Shown: positions 1 to 8,099, counted from the first letter of the stretch. The stretch is DNA of 64,000 bases from Alcanivorax nanhaiticus (GCF_000756665.1 NZ_ARXV01000003.1:248001-312000); one strand, 5' to 3'. Made by a program: numbers and translations. Notes: a model not told the origin generated them from the letters alone.

Positions 1-92
1 CTGGCCACGAGAGGAGAACTATAAAGGGATTTCCGGGATTGTACTGAGATTGGAGCTGCAGGCGGGATTACCCTACGACTAGACGGCGAAGC

Positions 93-122
93 AGGGCAAA
101 CCGGCATATGCTGGTCCGCCCT
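93..122 (-). terminator. Hairpin downstream of ygiM-like gene
   Basis: An interrupted inverted repeat (arms AGGGC/GCCCT outside and ACCGGC/GCTGGT inside, four-base ATAT loop) lies about 30 bases past the stop of the minus-strand gene that ends at 150. There is no clear T-tract, so it may be only a 3' stabilising hairpin. Nothing else is recognisable in bases 1-149. Confidence 0.3.
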
Positions 123-149
123 GATCATAATGCTCACTGATGCCTGAGC

Positions 150-812
150 TCAGTTGGCCCAACCGCTGGTGCGGCGGCGCCCAGAGCGGGAGCGCATTAC
201 CAGTCCGATCACCAGACCTGCGCCCAGAATCAACAGGCCAGTCAGCCATTCGCGATAGCGGTTACTGCTGCGAAGCATGACATTCTCGCCTTTCACTTGA
301 TCCAGTTCAGAGCGTAGCAGGCTCAGTTCTTCGTTGAGACGACGATTGGCTTGATCGAGGCGAATGGGATCAGAAGCAACTTCCTGGAGCTGTTCCAGTT
401 CGTTGCTTCGTGAGCTCAGGGAGTCTTTGAGGCTCTGGGACTGCTCAGACAGTGCATCGCGCTCGCCCTTGATTTCAGCCAGCTGGGCACGAAGTTTGGC
501 GGCTTCGGCTTTTGCGGCTTCGCTATCACTACGGGCGCGCTCCAGCAGGATTTCGGCAGTCGGCGACTGGCTCAGGTACTGTTTGCCGATATAGCCCTCA
601 ATATCGCCATAACGGATTTTGGCCCAGTCGCCATCAAAGCCATAAAACTCGATGCGCGTACCACTTTTGATGCCGCGGTGAACAATCCGGCCACCAGGGT
701 TGGCTGCGGCGCGAATCGGTACATAGATGCTGTCATCCACCCAGGCTGCGGCAGCATAGGTATTGCCCCAACAGGTGGCGAGGATCATCAGCATGATAGC
801 TCTTGTGAGCAT
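150..812 (-). CDS. YgiM-like SH3b domain, coiled-coil, membrane-anchored protein (TIGR04211 type)
   Basis: 220-residue envelope protein. An N-terminal signal peptide (about residues 1-21) leads into a bacterial SH3 domain (about 25-83, ending near the GYIGKQYL segment). A long Ala/Glu/Leu-rich coiled coil follows (about 87-185), then one C-terminal membrane helix (about 190-207) and an Arg-rich cytoplasmic tail. This SH3-coil-TM order is the YgiM family plan. The SH3 domain probably acts in the periplasm, possibly on peptidoglycan; the exact role is not established. Start supported by AAGGAG seven bases before the ATG. Transcribed alone: 125 bases separate it from yciI upstream. Confidence 0.85.
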   Translation of the reverse strand: MLTRAIMLMILATCWGNTYAAAAWVDDSIYVPIRAAANPGGRIVHRGIKSGTRIEFYGFDGDWAKIRYGDIEGYIGKQYLSQSPTAEILLERARSDSEAAKAEAAKLRAQLAEIKGERDALSEQSQSLKDSLSSRSNELEQLQEVASDPIRLDQANRRLNEELSLLRSELDQVKGENVMLRSSNRYREWLTGLLILGAGLVIGLVMRSRSGRRRTSGWAN

Positions 813-937
813 GGGTCACTCCTTGGTTCAGGCCGCGCAGTCTAAAACAGAGGTCACGGCGGCGGCGCTACAATAGTCACAATTCAGGCGGCAGACCCTG
901 ATTGGATTGTAAAAAATCGAAAATACAGCCGTTAGTA

Positions 938-1237
938 TCAGGGCAAAACCTTCTTGAACGGCTTAACGGTTACCTGGGCATACACGCCAGCAGCGATGTA
1001 GGGGTCGGCATCAGCCCAGGTCTGTGCGGCCTCAAGGGATTCAAACTCTGCGACCACCAGGGAGCCGGTAAACCCGGCGTCTCCGGGCTCCTCACTATCG
1101 AGAGCGGGGTGCGGGCCAGCCAGAATCAGGCGCCCCTGATCCCGCAGGGTTTCCAGGCGTGCAAGATGGTCTGCGCGAGCCTGTTTTCGCAGCGGTAGTG
1201 AATCGGGTACATCTTGACTGATGATGGCATACAGCAT
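938..1237 (-). CDS. yciI: YciI family protein
   Basis: 99-residue ferredoxin-like-fold protein of the YciI family. It begins [17 protein letters not shown] and has the family's conserved histidine ([11 protein letters not shown], about residue 24) and aspartate-rich DADPY segment (about 76-80). The family is small and dimeric; a hydrolase or dehydratase role has been proposed but substrates are unknown. It lies 24 bases downstream of the VC0807-type membrane gene on the same strand, so the two are probably co-transcribed. yciI next to a septation-like membrane gene, a PHP gene and trpS is a recurrent gammaproteobacterial arrangement. Confidence 0.85.
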   Translation of the reverse strand: MLYAIISQDVPDSLPLRKQARADHLARLETLRDQGRLILAGPHPALDSEEPGDAGFTGSLVVAEFESLEAAQTWADADPYIAAGVYAQVTVKPFKKVLP

Positions 1238-1261
1238 GGCAGTGTCCTTTGCGGAAATCAG

Positions 1262-1996
1262 TTACTTGTGGTGTTCCAGCATCTCTTCGAAGGTCAGCCC
1301 GGTCAGGCTGGTCAGACGCCGTATCAGGTAAAACAGGGCAGCAGCAAAAACGATCATGGAGGGCAGCACGATGACCGGGTAGCTCAGCGCGGTCATTTTA
1401 GCCAGCTCTTCGTTGAATGCCACTGTGCCAGGAGGGCTTTGAAGGATGTATTTGGCCAGACCGTAATTGAGCATTGAAGAGAGAAAAAAGGACCCGGCGA
1501 TCATCCAGGAAGCGACGGTCAGCGTCCGTTCGAATGCAGCCTCGGTGCCCTTGAATGCCAGCCCGGCGGCAATTTTCTCTGTGGCAAAGACCTTGTCGTT
1601 GTAAACGAAAGTGCGCACCAAGGGCCAACGGGTGTAAAGCGAGCCGACTGTCGCCAAGCCCAGAATGCCGGGAATAGCCGCTTCCTTGATGGCCATGTAT
1701 TCCGCATCCAGCTCCAGCAGACCAATGCCGCCAGTCAGCAGGATGCTGATAATGCCAAGGGCAGAATAAAAATTGATCTTGCTGTTGCTGATCAGATCCT
1801 TGAGGCCATAGCCCAACGGGAATGCCAAGGCGACAACAATGGCCCACTTGGTGCCCAGGTATTCATCGCTGGACAGTTTGCTGAGAATCAGGGTGGGGAT
1901 GATGATGTTCAGCAGCAGGTTGGCGAGCAAGCTCTCTTTTTTTGCTGGCTGAGCGGGTGCTCCGCTGGGGCTGTCGGTCTCGGTAGGGCTGCTCAT
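1262..1996 (-). CDS. VC0807-type polytopic inner-membrane protein
   Basis: 244-residue integral membrane protein. A Pro/Ser/Lys-rich N-terminus (1-22) is followed by five or six hydrophobic helices (about 26-42, 50-68, 75-95, 108-122, 160-180, 205-225). The segments LLNIIIPTLILSKLS and LAFPLGYGLKDL resemble the VC0807 family, which is distantly related to the intracellular septation proteins YciB/IspZ. Function unknown; I do not claim a septation role. First gene of a minus-strand pair with yciI, divergent from the PHP gene, so its promoter should lie in 1997-2119. Confidence 0.7.
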   Translation of the reverse strand: MSSPTETDSPSGAPAQPAKKESLLANLLLNIIIPTLILSKLSSDEYLGTKWAIVVALAFPLGYGLKDLISNSKINFYSALGIISILLTGGIGLLELDAEYMAIKEAAIPGILGLATVGSLYTRWPLVRTFVYNDKVFATEKIAAGLAFKGTEAAFERTLTVASWMIAGSFFLSSMLNYGLAKYILQSPPGTVAFNEELAKMTALSYPVIVLPSMIVFAAALFYLIRRLTSLTGLTFEEMLEHHK

Positions 1997-2119
1997 CGCT
2001 TCGGGAATTTAACCTCAGGTAAGTAAAATGGGCTCAGGCGCATGATGGTAACCACATCAGCGCAGCAATTCACCCCACAATATGGTAGCTTGTCGACCTC
2101 TCAACAGGGGCCCAGTTCC

Positions 2120-2971
2120 ATGCCTGATCAGGATGCCGAATGTTTCGATTTGCATAGCCACAGTCTGGCCTCAGATGGTGCGCTCGCGCCTGCCGAACTG
2201 GTGAAGCGTGCAGCAAACTATGGTGTTACCTGTTTGTCCCTGACGGATCATGACACCCTCGACGGCCTGCCTGAAGCGCATCAAGCGGCTCAAGAGCAGG
2301 GGATTCGACTGATCAATGGCATCGAGCTGTCCATTCGGCATGACAATCGTGAATACCACATTCTCGGGCTTGATCTGGATGTGAATTCCCCGCAGCTTTG
2401 TGAAAGGGTGGCCGAGCAGCAGCAGGCCAGGATCAAGCGCGCTCAGGAAATTGGGCGGCGGCTGGACAAGGCTGCAGGGCTCGCCAATAGTTATGAGCGA
2501 GCCTGCGAACTGGCCAATAGCCCCGCACCGGGCCGACCGCTTTTTGCCAAATATCTGGAACAGGCAGGCCGGGTGCGCAATATGCGCCATGCCTTCAACC
2601 GTTTTTTGAAACAGGGGCAATCTGCCTTTGTGGCCACCCCCTGGTGCAACCTGGAGGAGGCGATTGAGGCAATTCACGCAGGCGGGGGGCAGGCAGTGGT
2701 CGCGCACCCTCATGGCTACGGGCTAACACGCAAGAAGCTTCGCCAGCTGCTCACCGCCTTCAAGGAAAGGGGTGGTGATGGCCTGGAAGTGGCGATGCCT
2801 GGGTTGACGCGCCAGCAGCAGGAGTTACTTGATGAATGCTGGCGACATTTTGATCTCAAAGTGTCGGCCGGGTCTGACTTTCACTCGCCGGAACAGAAGT
2901 GGCTGGCGCTGGGTCGCCTGCCACCCTTGCCCAGTGACGCGACGCCGGTCTGGCAAAGCTTTTCGCATTAA
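2120..2971 (+). CDS. rnm: PHP-domain phosphoesterase / 5'-3' exoribonuclease (YciV/RNase AM type)
   Basis: PHP-fold metal-dependent phosphoesterase. Metal-binding motifs are visible: DLHSHSLASDG near the N-terminus, SLTDHDTLDG about 35 residues on, VVAHPHGYG in the middle, and SAGSDFHSPEQKW near the C-terminus. In E. coli the family member YciV trims RNA 5' ends and hydrolyses 3',5'-bisphosphonucleotides. The frame is open from 2042, but I chose the ATG at 2120: it has an AGGGG-like ribosome site nine bases upstream and family homology starts six residues later. The 26 upstream codons look non-coding. Gives 283 residues. Confidence 0.85.
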   Translation: MPDQDAECFDLHSHSLASDGALAPAELVKRAANYGVTCLSLTDHDTLDGLPEAHQAAQEQGIRLINGIELSIRHDNREYHILGLDLDVNSPQLCERVAEQQQARIKRAQEIGRRLDKAAGLANSYERACELANSPAPGRPLFAKYLEQAGRVRNMRHAFNRFLKQGQSAFVATPWCNLEEAIEAIHAGGGQAVVAHPHGYGLTRKKLRQLLTAFKERGGDGLEVAMPGLTRQQQELLDECWRHFDLKVSAGSDFHSPEQKWLALGRLPPLPSDATPVWQSFSH

Positions 2972-3041
2972 AACAAATGGTTAAAGTCTCTTTCTCAAGT
3001 AAATTATTGCTCTTGTGCAAGGCTGAAATGGTGGGATCAGC

Positions 3042-3665
3042 ATGACTGAAGTGCTTTACATTCATCCGGAATCTCCACAGCCCAGGCTGATTCGCCAGGC
3101 CGTGGAAGTGATCCGCAAGGGCGGGCTGATCGCCTACCCGACGGATACGACCTATGCGCTGGGCTGCTGCATCGGTGAAAAGAACGCACTGGATCGCCTG
3201 ATCCGCTTGCGCCGTTTGGACAAGAAACACCAGTTTACTTTGCTTTGCGAGGATCTCTCCGCACTGGCTACCTACGCCAAGGTCGAAAACCCGGACTACC
3301 GACTGATCAAGGCTCACACTCCGGGCCCTTATACCTTCATCCTCAACGGCACCACCGAGGTGCCGCGACGGCTGATGGATGCCAAGAAGCGCACCATTGG
3401 CATCCGGGTGCCAAATCACCCGATCTGCCAAGCGCTGCTTGCCGAGCATGGCCAGCCGATAATGACCTCTACCTGCCATCTACCCGATGATGAATTTCCG
3501 CTCACCGACCCGCAGGATGTGCGTGATTTCCTTCAGGGGCAGGTCGATCTCGTCATCGACGGAGGTTTTGGCGGTGTTCAGGAAACCACCGTCATCTCGT
3601 TGGTGGATGGCGACGGCCCGCAAGTCATTCGTGAAGGCGCCGGCCCACTGGACAGTATTTACTAA
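3042..3665 (+). CDS. yciO: YciO/YrdC/Sua5-family protein
   Basis: 207-residue single-domain member of the Sua5/YrdC/YciO fold, which binds ATP and double-stranded RNA. TsaC/Sua5 members make threonylcarbamoyl-adenylate for t6A37 of tRNA. Visible signatures: YPTDTTYALGC (about 29-39), the Lys-Arg-Leu segment LIRLRRLDKKHQFTLLC (about 51-67), PGPYTFIL (about 92-99) and GIRVPNHP (about 119-126). The YPTDTTYALG form and the position beside trpS are typical of YciO rather than TsaC, so t6A synthesis is not assured. First gene of the block leading into trpS; 70 bases from the PHP gene. Confidence 0.85.
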   Translation: MTEVLYIHPESPQPRLIRQAVEVIRKGGLIAYPTDTTYALGCCIGEKNALDRLIRLRRLDKKHQFTLLCEDLSALATYAKVENPDYRLIKAHTPGPYTFILNGTTEVPRRLMDAKKRTIGIRVPNHPICQALLAEHGQPIMTSTCHLPDDEFPLTDPQDVRDFLQGQVDLVIDGGFGGVQETTVISLVDGDGPQVIREGAGPLDSIY

Positions 3666-3739
3666 TCCTGCTGGCCAACTTTTCACCAGCAGAGACCTGA
3701 GGGGTGGCTTTATGCTGTCCCTGATCCCCTTGTTCACCG

Positions 3740-3780
3740 TATAATCGCTTGCTTTGCTGGTGCCGCCTTTGGGCGGCACC
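3740..3780 (+). promoter_or_regulatory. Putative trpS promoter -10 and leader stem-loop
   Basis: A perfect TATAAT lies at 3740-3745, with no good -35 (weak TG-rich sequence near 3715). Fourteen bases downstream is a perfect 9-bp hairpin, GGTGCCGCC TTTG GGCGGCACC (3759-3780), without a T-tract, so it is not a normal terminator. If transcription starts near 3752, the hairpin sits at the very 5' end of the trpS message, 13 bases before its AAGGAG. It could stabilise the mRNA or tune initiation. Confidence 0.45.
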
Positions 3781-3805
3781 GCTGTTCAGTCATAAGGAGT
3801 GGATT

Positions 3806-5020
3806 TTGAGTTCCGTGGTTTCTTCCCAGCGCGTTGTGTCCGGCATGCGTGCTACCGGCAGTCTTCATCTGGGGCATTACCATGGCGTGCTCAAGAACTG
3901 GGTGCGTCTTCAGCATGAATACGAGTGTTTCTTCTTTGTGGCCGATTGGCATGGCCTGACCACGGAATACGAAAACCCGCAAAAGATTGAACAGCATGCC
4001 TGGGACCTGGTCATCGACTGGCTGGCGGCTGGCGTCAACCCGGGCTCAGCCACCCTGTTTATTCAAAGCCAAGTGCCTGAGCATGCCGAGTTGCACTTGT
4101 TGTTGTCGATGATGACTCCACTGTCCTGGCTAGAACGGGTACCGACCTACAAAGACCAGCAAGAAAAGCTGCGTGAAAAGGATCTCAGCACCTACGGATT
4201 CCTTGGCTACCCGCTGCTGCAATCTGCTGACATTCTTGCCTATCGTGCCGGCCAGGTGCCGGTGGGGGCCGACCAGGTCGCCCATGTGGAATTGACCCGG
4301 GAAGTCGCTCGTCGCTTTAACCACCTGTATGGCCGTGAGCCAGGCTTTGAAGAGGCCGTGGAAGCCGCGATCAAGAAAATGGGCAAGAAGCAGGCAAAAA
4401 TTTATGTAGGTCATCGTCGCCAGTATCAGGAAAAAGGCGATGAGACCGCTCTGGAAACTGCCCGCGCACTGGTCGATAGCCAGCAGAACATTACTCTGGG
4501 TGACAAGGAGCGCCTGCTTGGTGATTTGGAAGGCGGGGGCAAGGTCATTCTGCCGGAGCCTCAGGCGCTACTGACGCCGGCATCCAAGATGCCCGGCCTG
4601 GATGGCCAAAAAATGTCCAAATCTTACGGCAACTTCATCAGCATGCGTGAAGAACCGGCAGAAGTAGATAGCAAGATCCGCCGTATGCCGACGGACCCGG
4701 CCCGCGTGCGCCGCACCGATGCAGGCAACCCGGATAACTGCCCGGTATGGCAGTTCCATATGGTTTACTCCGATGAACCGACCCGCCAGTGGGTGCGTGA
4801 AGGCTGCACCAGCGCGGGGATCGGCTGCCTGGACTGCAAAAAGCCGATTATCGAGGCCGTGCAGGAAGAGCTGGAACCGATCCGCAAACGTGCCGAAGAG
4901 CATTTGCGTAACCCGGATCTGGTCCGCACCATTGTGGCCGAGGGCTGTGAGGAAGCACGAGAAGCCGCGCGTGCCACACTGGAAGAAGTGCGCGCCAGCA
5001 TGGGATTGAACTACCGCTAA
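3806..5020 (+). CDS. trpS: Tryptophanyl-tRNA synthetase, Fe-S-cysteine type, TTG start
   Basis: Charges tRNA(Trp) with tryptophan. Class I signatures are clear: HLGH at residues 21-24 and KMSKS at 269-273. Start chosen at TTG 3806 because AAGGAG (3794-3799) is six bases upstream and the N-terminus then reads MSSVVSSQRVVSGMRATG as in other TrpRS; the 19 in-frame codons before it overlap the leader hairpin. 404 residues, longer than the 334 of E. coli TrpS, with an insert between about 175 and 262. Four cysteines at 312, 334, 341 and 344 (C-x21-C-x6-C-x2-C) match the [4Fe-4S] motif known in Thermotoga TrpRS. Followed 14 bases later by scpA. Confidence 0.95.
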   Translation: MSSVVSSQRVVSGMRATGSLHLGHYHGVLKNWVRLQHEYECFFFVADWHGLTTEYENPQKIEQHAWDLVIDWLAAGVNPGSATLFIQSQVPEHAELHLLLSMMTPLSWLERVPTYKDQQEKLREKDLSTYGFLGYPLLQSADILAYRAGQVPVGADQVAHVELTREVARRFNHLYGREPGFEEAVEAAIKKMGKKQAKIYVGHRRQYQEKGDETALETARALVDSQQNITLGDKERLLGDLEGGGKVILPEPQALLTPASKMPGLDGQKMSKSYGNFISMREEPAEVDSKIRRMPTDPARVRRTDAGNPDNCPVWQFHMVYSDEPTRQWVREGCTSAGIGCLDCKKPIIEAVQEELEPIRKRAEEHLRNPDLVRTIVAEGCEEAREAARATLEEVRASMGLNYR

Positions 5021-5034
5021 AGCGGGGCAGGGAC

Positions 5035-5973
5035 ATGACGGAAACGGCAGATTCGACAACGCAGGCACCACAAGAAGCGCATCATGCCGGGCAGGCTGCC
5101 CAGCAGGCAGAGATGCCCTTCGGCCTGGTGTATGGCAAGGCGATCACGAAACTGCCTGATGACCTGTATATCCCGCCTGACGCACTGGAAGTTTTTCTTG
5201 AAGCCTTCGAAGGGCCACTGGATCTGCTCCTGTATCTGATCAAGCGCCAGAATCTGGATATTCTGGATGTGCCTGTGGCCACCATCACAGTTCAGTACAT
5301 GGAGTACGTGGAGCTGATGAAGGCCATGAACTTCGAATTGGCCGCTGAATATCTGGTCATGGCGGCCATGCTGGGTGAGATCAAGTCCCGCATGCTGCTG
5401 CCGCGGCAGAAAGAAGATGAAGATGAGGAAGGGGAAGACCCCCGCGCTGAACTGATTCGCCGCCTGCAGGAATATGAACGTTTCAAGAAAGCAGCTGAAG
5501 ATATTGATGAGCTGCCAAGGCTGGAGCGGGATGTATTTCCAGCAGCGGCCAAACGGCCGGAATACAGCCGTGAAAAGGCTCAGCCTGATGTGGATATGCG
5601 CGAACTGCTACTGGCCCTGAAAGAAGTGATGCACAGGGCAGACATGTTCGAGAGCCATCAGGTTTCCAGAGAGAAGCTGTCTACCCGTGAGCGGATGGCG
5701 AATGTCCTCGACAAGCTCAAGGGCCGTGAGTTTGTTCCTTTCATCGAGCTGTTTAATCCTGAGGAAGGCAAGCTCGGCGTCGTCGTCAGCTTCCTGGCAG
5801 TGCTTGAACTAGTGAAAGGTTCCCTCATCGAGTTGGTGCAAACCGTGCCTTTTGCGCCAATCCATGTGAAAGCCAAGACGCTGGTGATGGAAGAATCTGA
5901 CGTGCTTGCTCAGCTGGAGCTGGAAGATGAGCCGGAGACGGAGAATGACGCCCATGATGGTACCAAGGGGTAA
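5035..5973 (+). CDS. scpA: Segregation and condensation protein A (kleisin)
   Basis: 312-residue kleisin that bridges SMC heads and binds ScpB in the chromosome-condensing Smc-ScpAB complex. After a roughly 40-residue N-terminal extension comes the family start FEGPLDLLLYLIKRQNLDI (about 60-78). Further on are AAEYLVMAAMLGEIKSRMLLP (split here: AAEYLVMAAM then LGEIKSRMLLP, about 102-122), an acidic linker and the C-terminal winged-helix region (VVSFLAVLELVKG, about 249-261). Two bases before scpB, so they are co-translated. In gammaproteobacteria lacking MukBEF this complex is the main condensin; no smc gene is in the window. Confidence 0.95.
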   Translation: MTETADSTTQAPQEAHHAGQAAQQAEMPFGLVYGKAITKLPDDLYIPPDALEVFLEAFEGPLDLLLYLIKRQNLDILDVPVATITVQYMEYVELMKAMNFELAAEYLVMAAMLGEIKSRMLLPRQKEDEDEEGEDPRAELIRRLQEYERFKKAAEDIDELPRLERDVFPAAAKRPEYSREKAQPDVDMRELLLALKEVMHRADMFESHQVSREKLSTRERMANVLDKLKGREFVPFIELFNPEEGKLGVVVSFLAVLELVKGSLIELVQTVPFAPIHVKAKTLVMEESDVLAQLELEDEPETENDAHDGTKG

Positions 5974-5975
5974 GC

Positions 5976-6902
5976 GTGGACGCTGAAAAGATCAAAAAAG
6001 TGATTGAAGCCGCCATTCTGGTTGCCGAGGGGCCACTGGATCGCGATGCCATGTTGATGCTGTTCGATGAAGAAGATCAGCCAACCAAACCCGAGTTGGC
6101 CAAACTGCTGGAATCCCTGGCGGAAGACTACGAAGAGCGTGGCATTTATCTTCGTGAAGTGGCCTCCGGTTTTCGCTTTCAGGCACGTCCGGAACTGGGC
6201 CCGTGGGTAAGCCGCCTCTGGCAGGAGAAGCCGCCACGTTACAGCCGCGCCATTCTCGAAACGCTGGCGCTTATTGCCTACCGTCAGCCCATTACGCGTG
6301 GTGAAATCGAAGAAATTCGTGGTGTTTCCGTAAGCTCCCATATCGTGAAGAGCTTGCTGGAGCGAAACTGGGTAAGGGTAGTGGGGCACCGGGATGTACC
6401 GGGTCGCCCAGCCATGTTCGCCACCACACGCCAGTTCCTGGATTACTTCGACCTGAAGAGTCTGGAAGACCTGCCACCGCTGTCCGAGATTCGGGATCTG
6501 GACAAGGTCAACGAAGAGCTTGAACTGACTGATGTGCCACCGGTCAATGCTGCGCCTGGTGATCACGACGAAGCACCCAGCGGTGAAGATGGCCATGGCT
6601 TGCTGGACGAAGAACATGAATCTCGCCTGCCCAGTGATCAGGAAAGCTTCCCGGGCCTGGAACAGGAACCGGATGTGGACGAAGCGGACCTGATGAGCAT
6701 GGACAACGTGGACGCGGTGTTGGCCAGCTTTGAACAGGAGTTCAGACGCAAACCTGCCTCCGAAACAGCAGAAGAGTATGCCGCTGCCAATCAGGATGAC
6801 TCCTCTGAGGAAGCAGAAGAAACGCCAACCGAAGACACCCTGACAGATATGACAGCCGCGGAGGCTGGCAATACCGAGGATAGTTCCAACCGTCATGAAT
6901 GA
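5976..6902 (+). CDS. scpB: Segregation and condensation protein B with long acidic tail
   Basis: 308 residues, GTG start at 5976 with AAGGGG five bases upstream. Residues 1-180 are the tandem winged-helix ScpB core: IKKVIEAAILVAEGPL, then RYSRAILETLALIAYRQPI and the DVPGRPAMFATTRQFLDYF segment. ScpB dimerises and binds the ScpA middle region. Residues about 190-308 form a low-complexity Asp/Glu-rich tail absent from the shortest ScpB proteins. The end overlaps rluB by eight bases (ATGAATGA), implying translational coupling. This operon order (trpS-scpA-scpB-rluB) is common in Pseudomonas-like bacteria. Confidence 0.95.
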   Translation: MDAEKIKKVIEAAILVAEGPLDRDAMLMLFDEEDQPTKPELAKLLESLAEDYEERGIYLREVASGFRFQARPELGPWVSRLWQEKPPRYSRAILETLALIAYRQPITRGEIEEIRGVSVSSHIVKSLLERNWVRVVGHRDVPGRPAMFATTRQFLDYFDLKSLEDLPPLSEIRDLDKVNEELELTDVPPVNAAPGDHDEAPSGEDGHGLLDEEHESRLPSDQESFPGLEQEPDVDEADLMSMDNVDAVLASFEQEFRRKPASETAEEYAAANQDDSSEEAEETPTEDTLTDMTAAEAGNTEDSSNRHE

Positions 6903-7740
6903 AACGGAAAAACTGCAGAAAGTCCTGGCCCGTGCCGGCTTGGGCTCTCGCCGTGAACTGGAAACCTGGATCGAAGCTGGCCGGGTTTCCGTTAACGGCG
7001 ATATCGCCACACTCGGTGACCGGGTTGGCCCTGATGACCTAATTAGAGTGGATGGCAGAGTAGTTAAAGTGAAGGCTGAAGAAGACATCGTCCAGCGTGT
7101 GATCATGTACCACAAGCCGCCGGGCGAGGTGTGTTCACGAAATGATCCCGAAGGTCGGGCCACCGTTTTTGATAACCTGCCGCGGCTTAACGGCCTGCGC
7201 TGGGTTCAGGTGGGCCGTCTGGATATCAACACCACCGGCCTGCTGTTGTTCACCACAGACGGCGAGCTTGCTCATCGGCTCATGCATCCCTCCAACGGGT
7301 TCGTTCGCGAATATGCCGTGCGAGTGCGGGGTGAGCTGACCCAGGAAAAACGTCAGGCCATGCTGGATGGCGTGCTTCTGGAAGACGGCGTTTCCAAGTT
7401 CGAAACCATCAGCGATGCCGGCGGAGCAGAAGAGGGAGCCAACCACTGGTACAAGGTCACCTTGGTCGGTGGCAAATATCGAGAGGTGCGGCGCCTGTTT
7501 CAGTCCCAGGATCTGGACGTGGCGCGTCTGATGCGGATTAGTTTCGGGGATCTGCGTCTGCCACCTCAATTGCGTCAAGGCCGCTGGATGGAGCTGGAGC
7601 CCGAGCAAATTCAAGGTCTGATCGACAAGGTTGAGCTCAAGGGCAAGAAATATACCGGCCTGTATGGTCGTGCCCGTCTGCGCCATCAACGCGGCAACAA
7701 ACCTCCTCGCAAGGCCCGCCGTGGGCCATATCGTCGTTAA
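6895..7740 (+). CDS. rluB: 23S rRNA pseudouridine(2605) synthase B
   Basis: 281 residues. An N-terminal S4 RNA-binding domain (LQKVLARAGLGSRRELE, about 6-22) precedes a RsuA/RluB-type catalytic domain with the motif GRLDINTTGLLLFTTDGEL (about 107-125), whose aspartate is the catalytic nucleophile. The tail is rich in Arg and Lys (GNKPPRKARRGPYRR), as in RluB/RluE-type enzymes. It modifies U2605 of 23S rRNA in E. coli numbering. Last gene of the trpS-scpAB-rluB run; no ordinary terminator follows, only the repeat element at 7764-8084. Confidence 0.93.
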   Translation: MNETEKLQKVLARAGLGSRRELETWIEAGRVSVNGDIATLGDRVGPDDLIRVDGRVVKVKAEEDIVQRVIMYHKPPGEVCSRNDPEGRATVFDNLPRLNGLRWVQVGRLDINTTGLLLFTTDGELAHRLMHPSNGFVREYAVRVRGELTQEKRQAMLDGVLLEDGVSKFETISDAGGAEEGANHWYKVTLVGGKYREVRRLFQSQDLDVARLMRISFGDLRLPPQLRQGRWMELEPEQIQGLIDKVELKGKKYTGLYGRARLRHQRGNKPPRKARRGPYRR

Positions 7741-7840
7741 AAATCTTAAAGGCGATATTTACGACAGAGATCACAGCGTTCACTGAGGAAAACCTTGGTG
7801 TAGCAGTGATCTCTGTGTCCCTTGGTTGCAGAGCCTTACC

Positions 7841-7872
7841 GTAGGAGCGGCGCTCGAGCCGCGAACAGCTGG
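7841..7872 (+). repeat. REP-like palindromic unit
   Basis: GTAGGAGCGGCGCTCGAGCC followed by GCGAAC: the GCGGC/GCCGC arms form a hairpin around GCTCGA. It matches the general Pseudomonas-type REP form G-T-G/A-G-G-A-G-C-hairpin-GCGA. Same family as the units at 8011, 13317-13437 and 45567. Confidence 0.6.
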
Positions 7873-7940
7873 AATGTTAGTTACGAGGAGCGAGTTTCGA
7901 GTTTCGAAGAGCAAAATCCTCGTTCGCTTGTGGTGTTTGT

Positions 7941-7980
7941 TTTCGCCTTTCGCCTTTCGCCTTTCGCCTTTCGCCTTTCG
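7941..7980 (+). repeat. Tandem TTTCGCC heptamer, 5.7 copies
   Basis: Forty bases made of an exact seven-base unit, TTTCGCC, repeated without spacers. Too short and spacerless to be CRISPR. A run like this is prone to slippage, so copy number is likely to vary between strains. Confidence 0.9.
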
Positions 7981-8010
7981 AAACTCGTTACTCGCTTCTC
8001 GCTGTCGCTC

Positions 8011-8037
8011 GGTTCGCGCCTCCAGTGGCGCACCTAC
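8011..8037 (-). repeat. REP-like palindromic unit, inverted copy
   Basis: Read on the minus strand it is GTAGGTGCGCCACTGGAGGC then GCGAACC, the same pattern as the unit at 7841-7872 but in the opposite orientation. The two thus form an inverted REP pair about 140 bases apart. Confidence 0.5.
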
Positions 8038-8099
8038 ACGTCCCCCTGTTTATGTTTTTCCTCAGTGAACTCCGTGATCTCTGTGGTAAAACAAGGCCT

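Larger units (their letters stand above)
7764..8084. repeat. Composite intergenic element bounded by ~30-bp inverted repeats
   Basis: The left end (7764-7793, ACAGAGATCACAGCGTTCAC...) and right end (8054-8084) are near-perfect inverted copies, differing at about three of 30 positions. A second inverted copy of the outer 11 bases (GTGATCTCTGT) is at 7806-7816. Inside lie two REP-like units in opposite orientation, a run of TTTCGCC heptamers, and ACGAG/TTTCGA-rich words. It contains no convincing ORF. It fills the gap between the convergent ends of rluB and rsmE. It resembles a miniature mobile element or stacked insertions; no target-site duplication is evident. Confidence 0.6.

Noticed and set aside
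5910..7163. A 417-codon open frame on the minus strand opposite scpB/rluB
   Set aside because: Antisense shadow of scpB and rluB, which are clearly real; the product shows no domain and no ribosome site.
7941..7980. Possible CRISPR array
   Set aside because: Seven-base unit with no spacers and no cas genes; simple tandem repeat.
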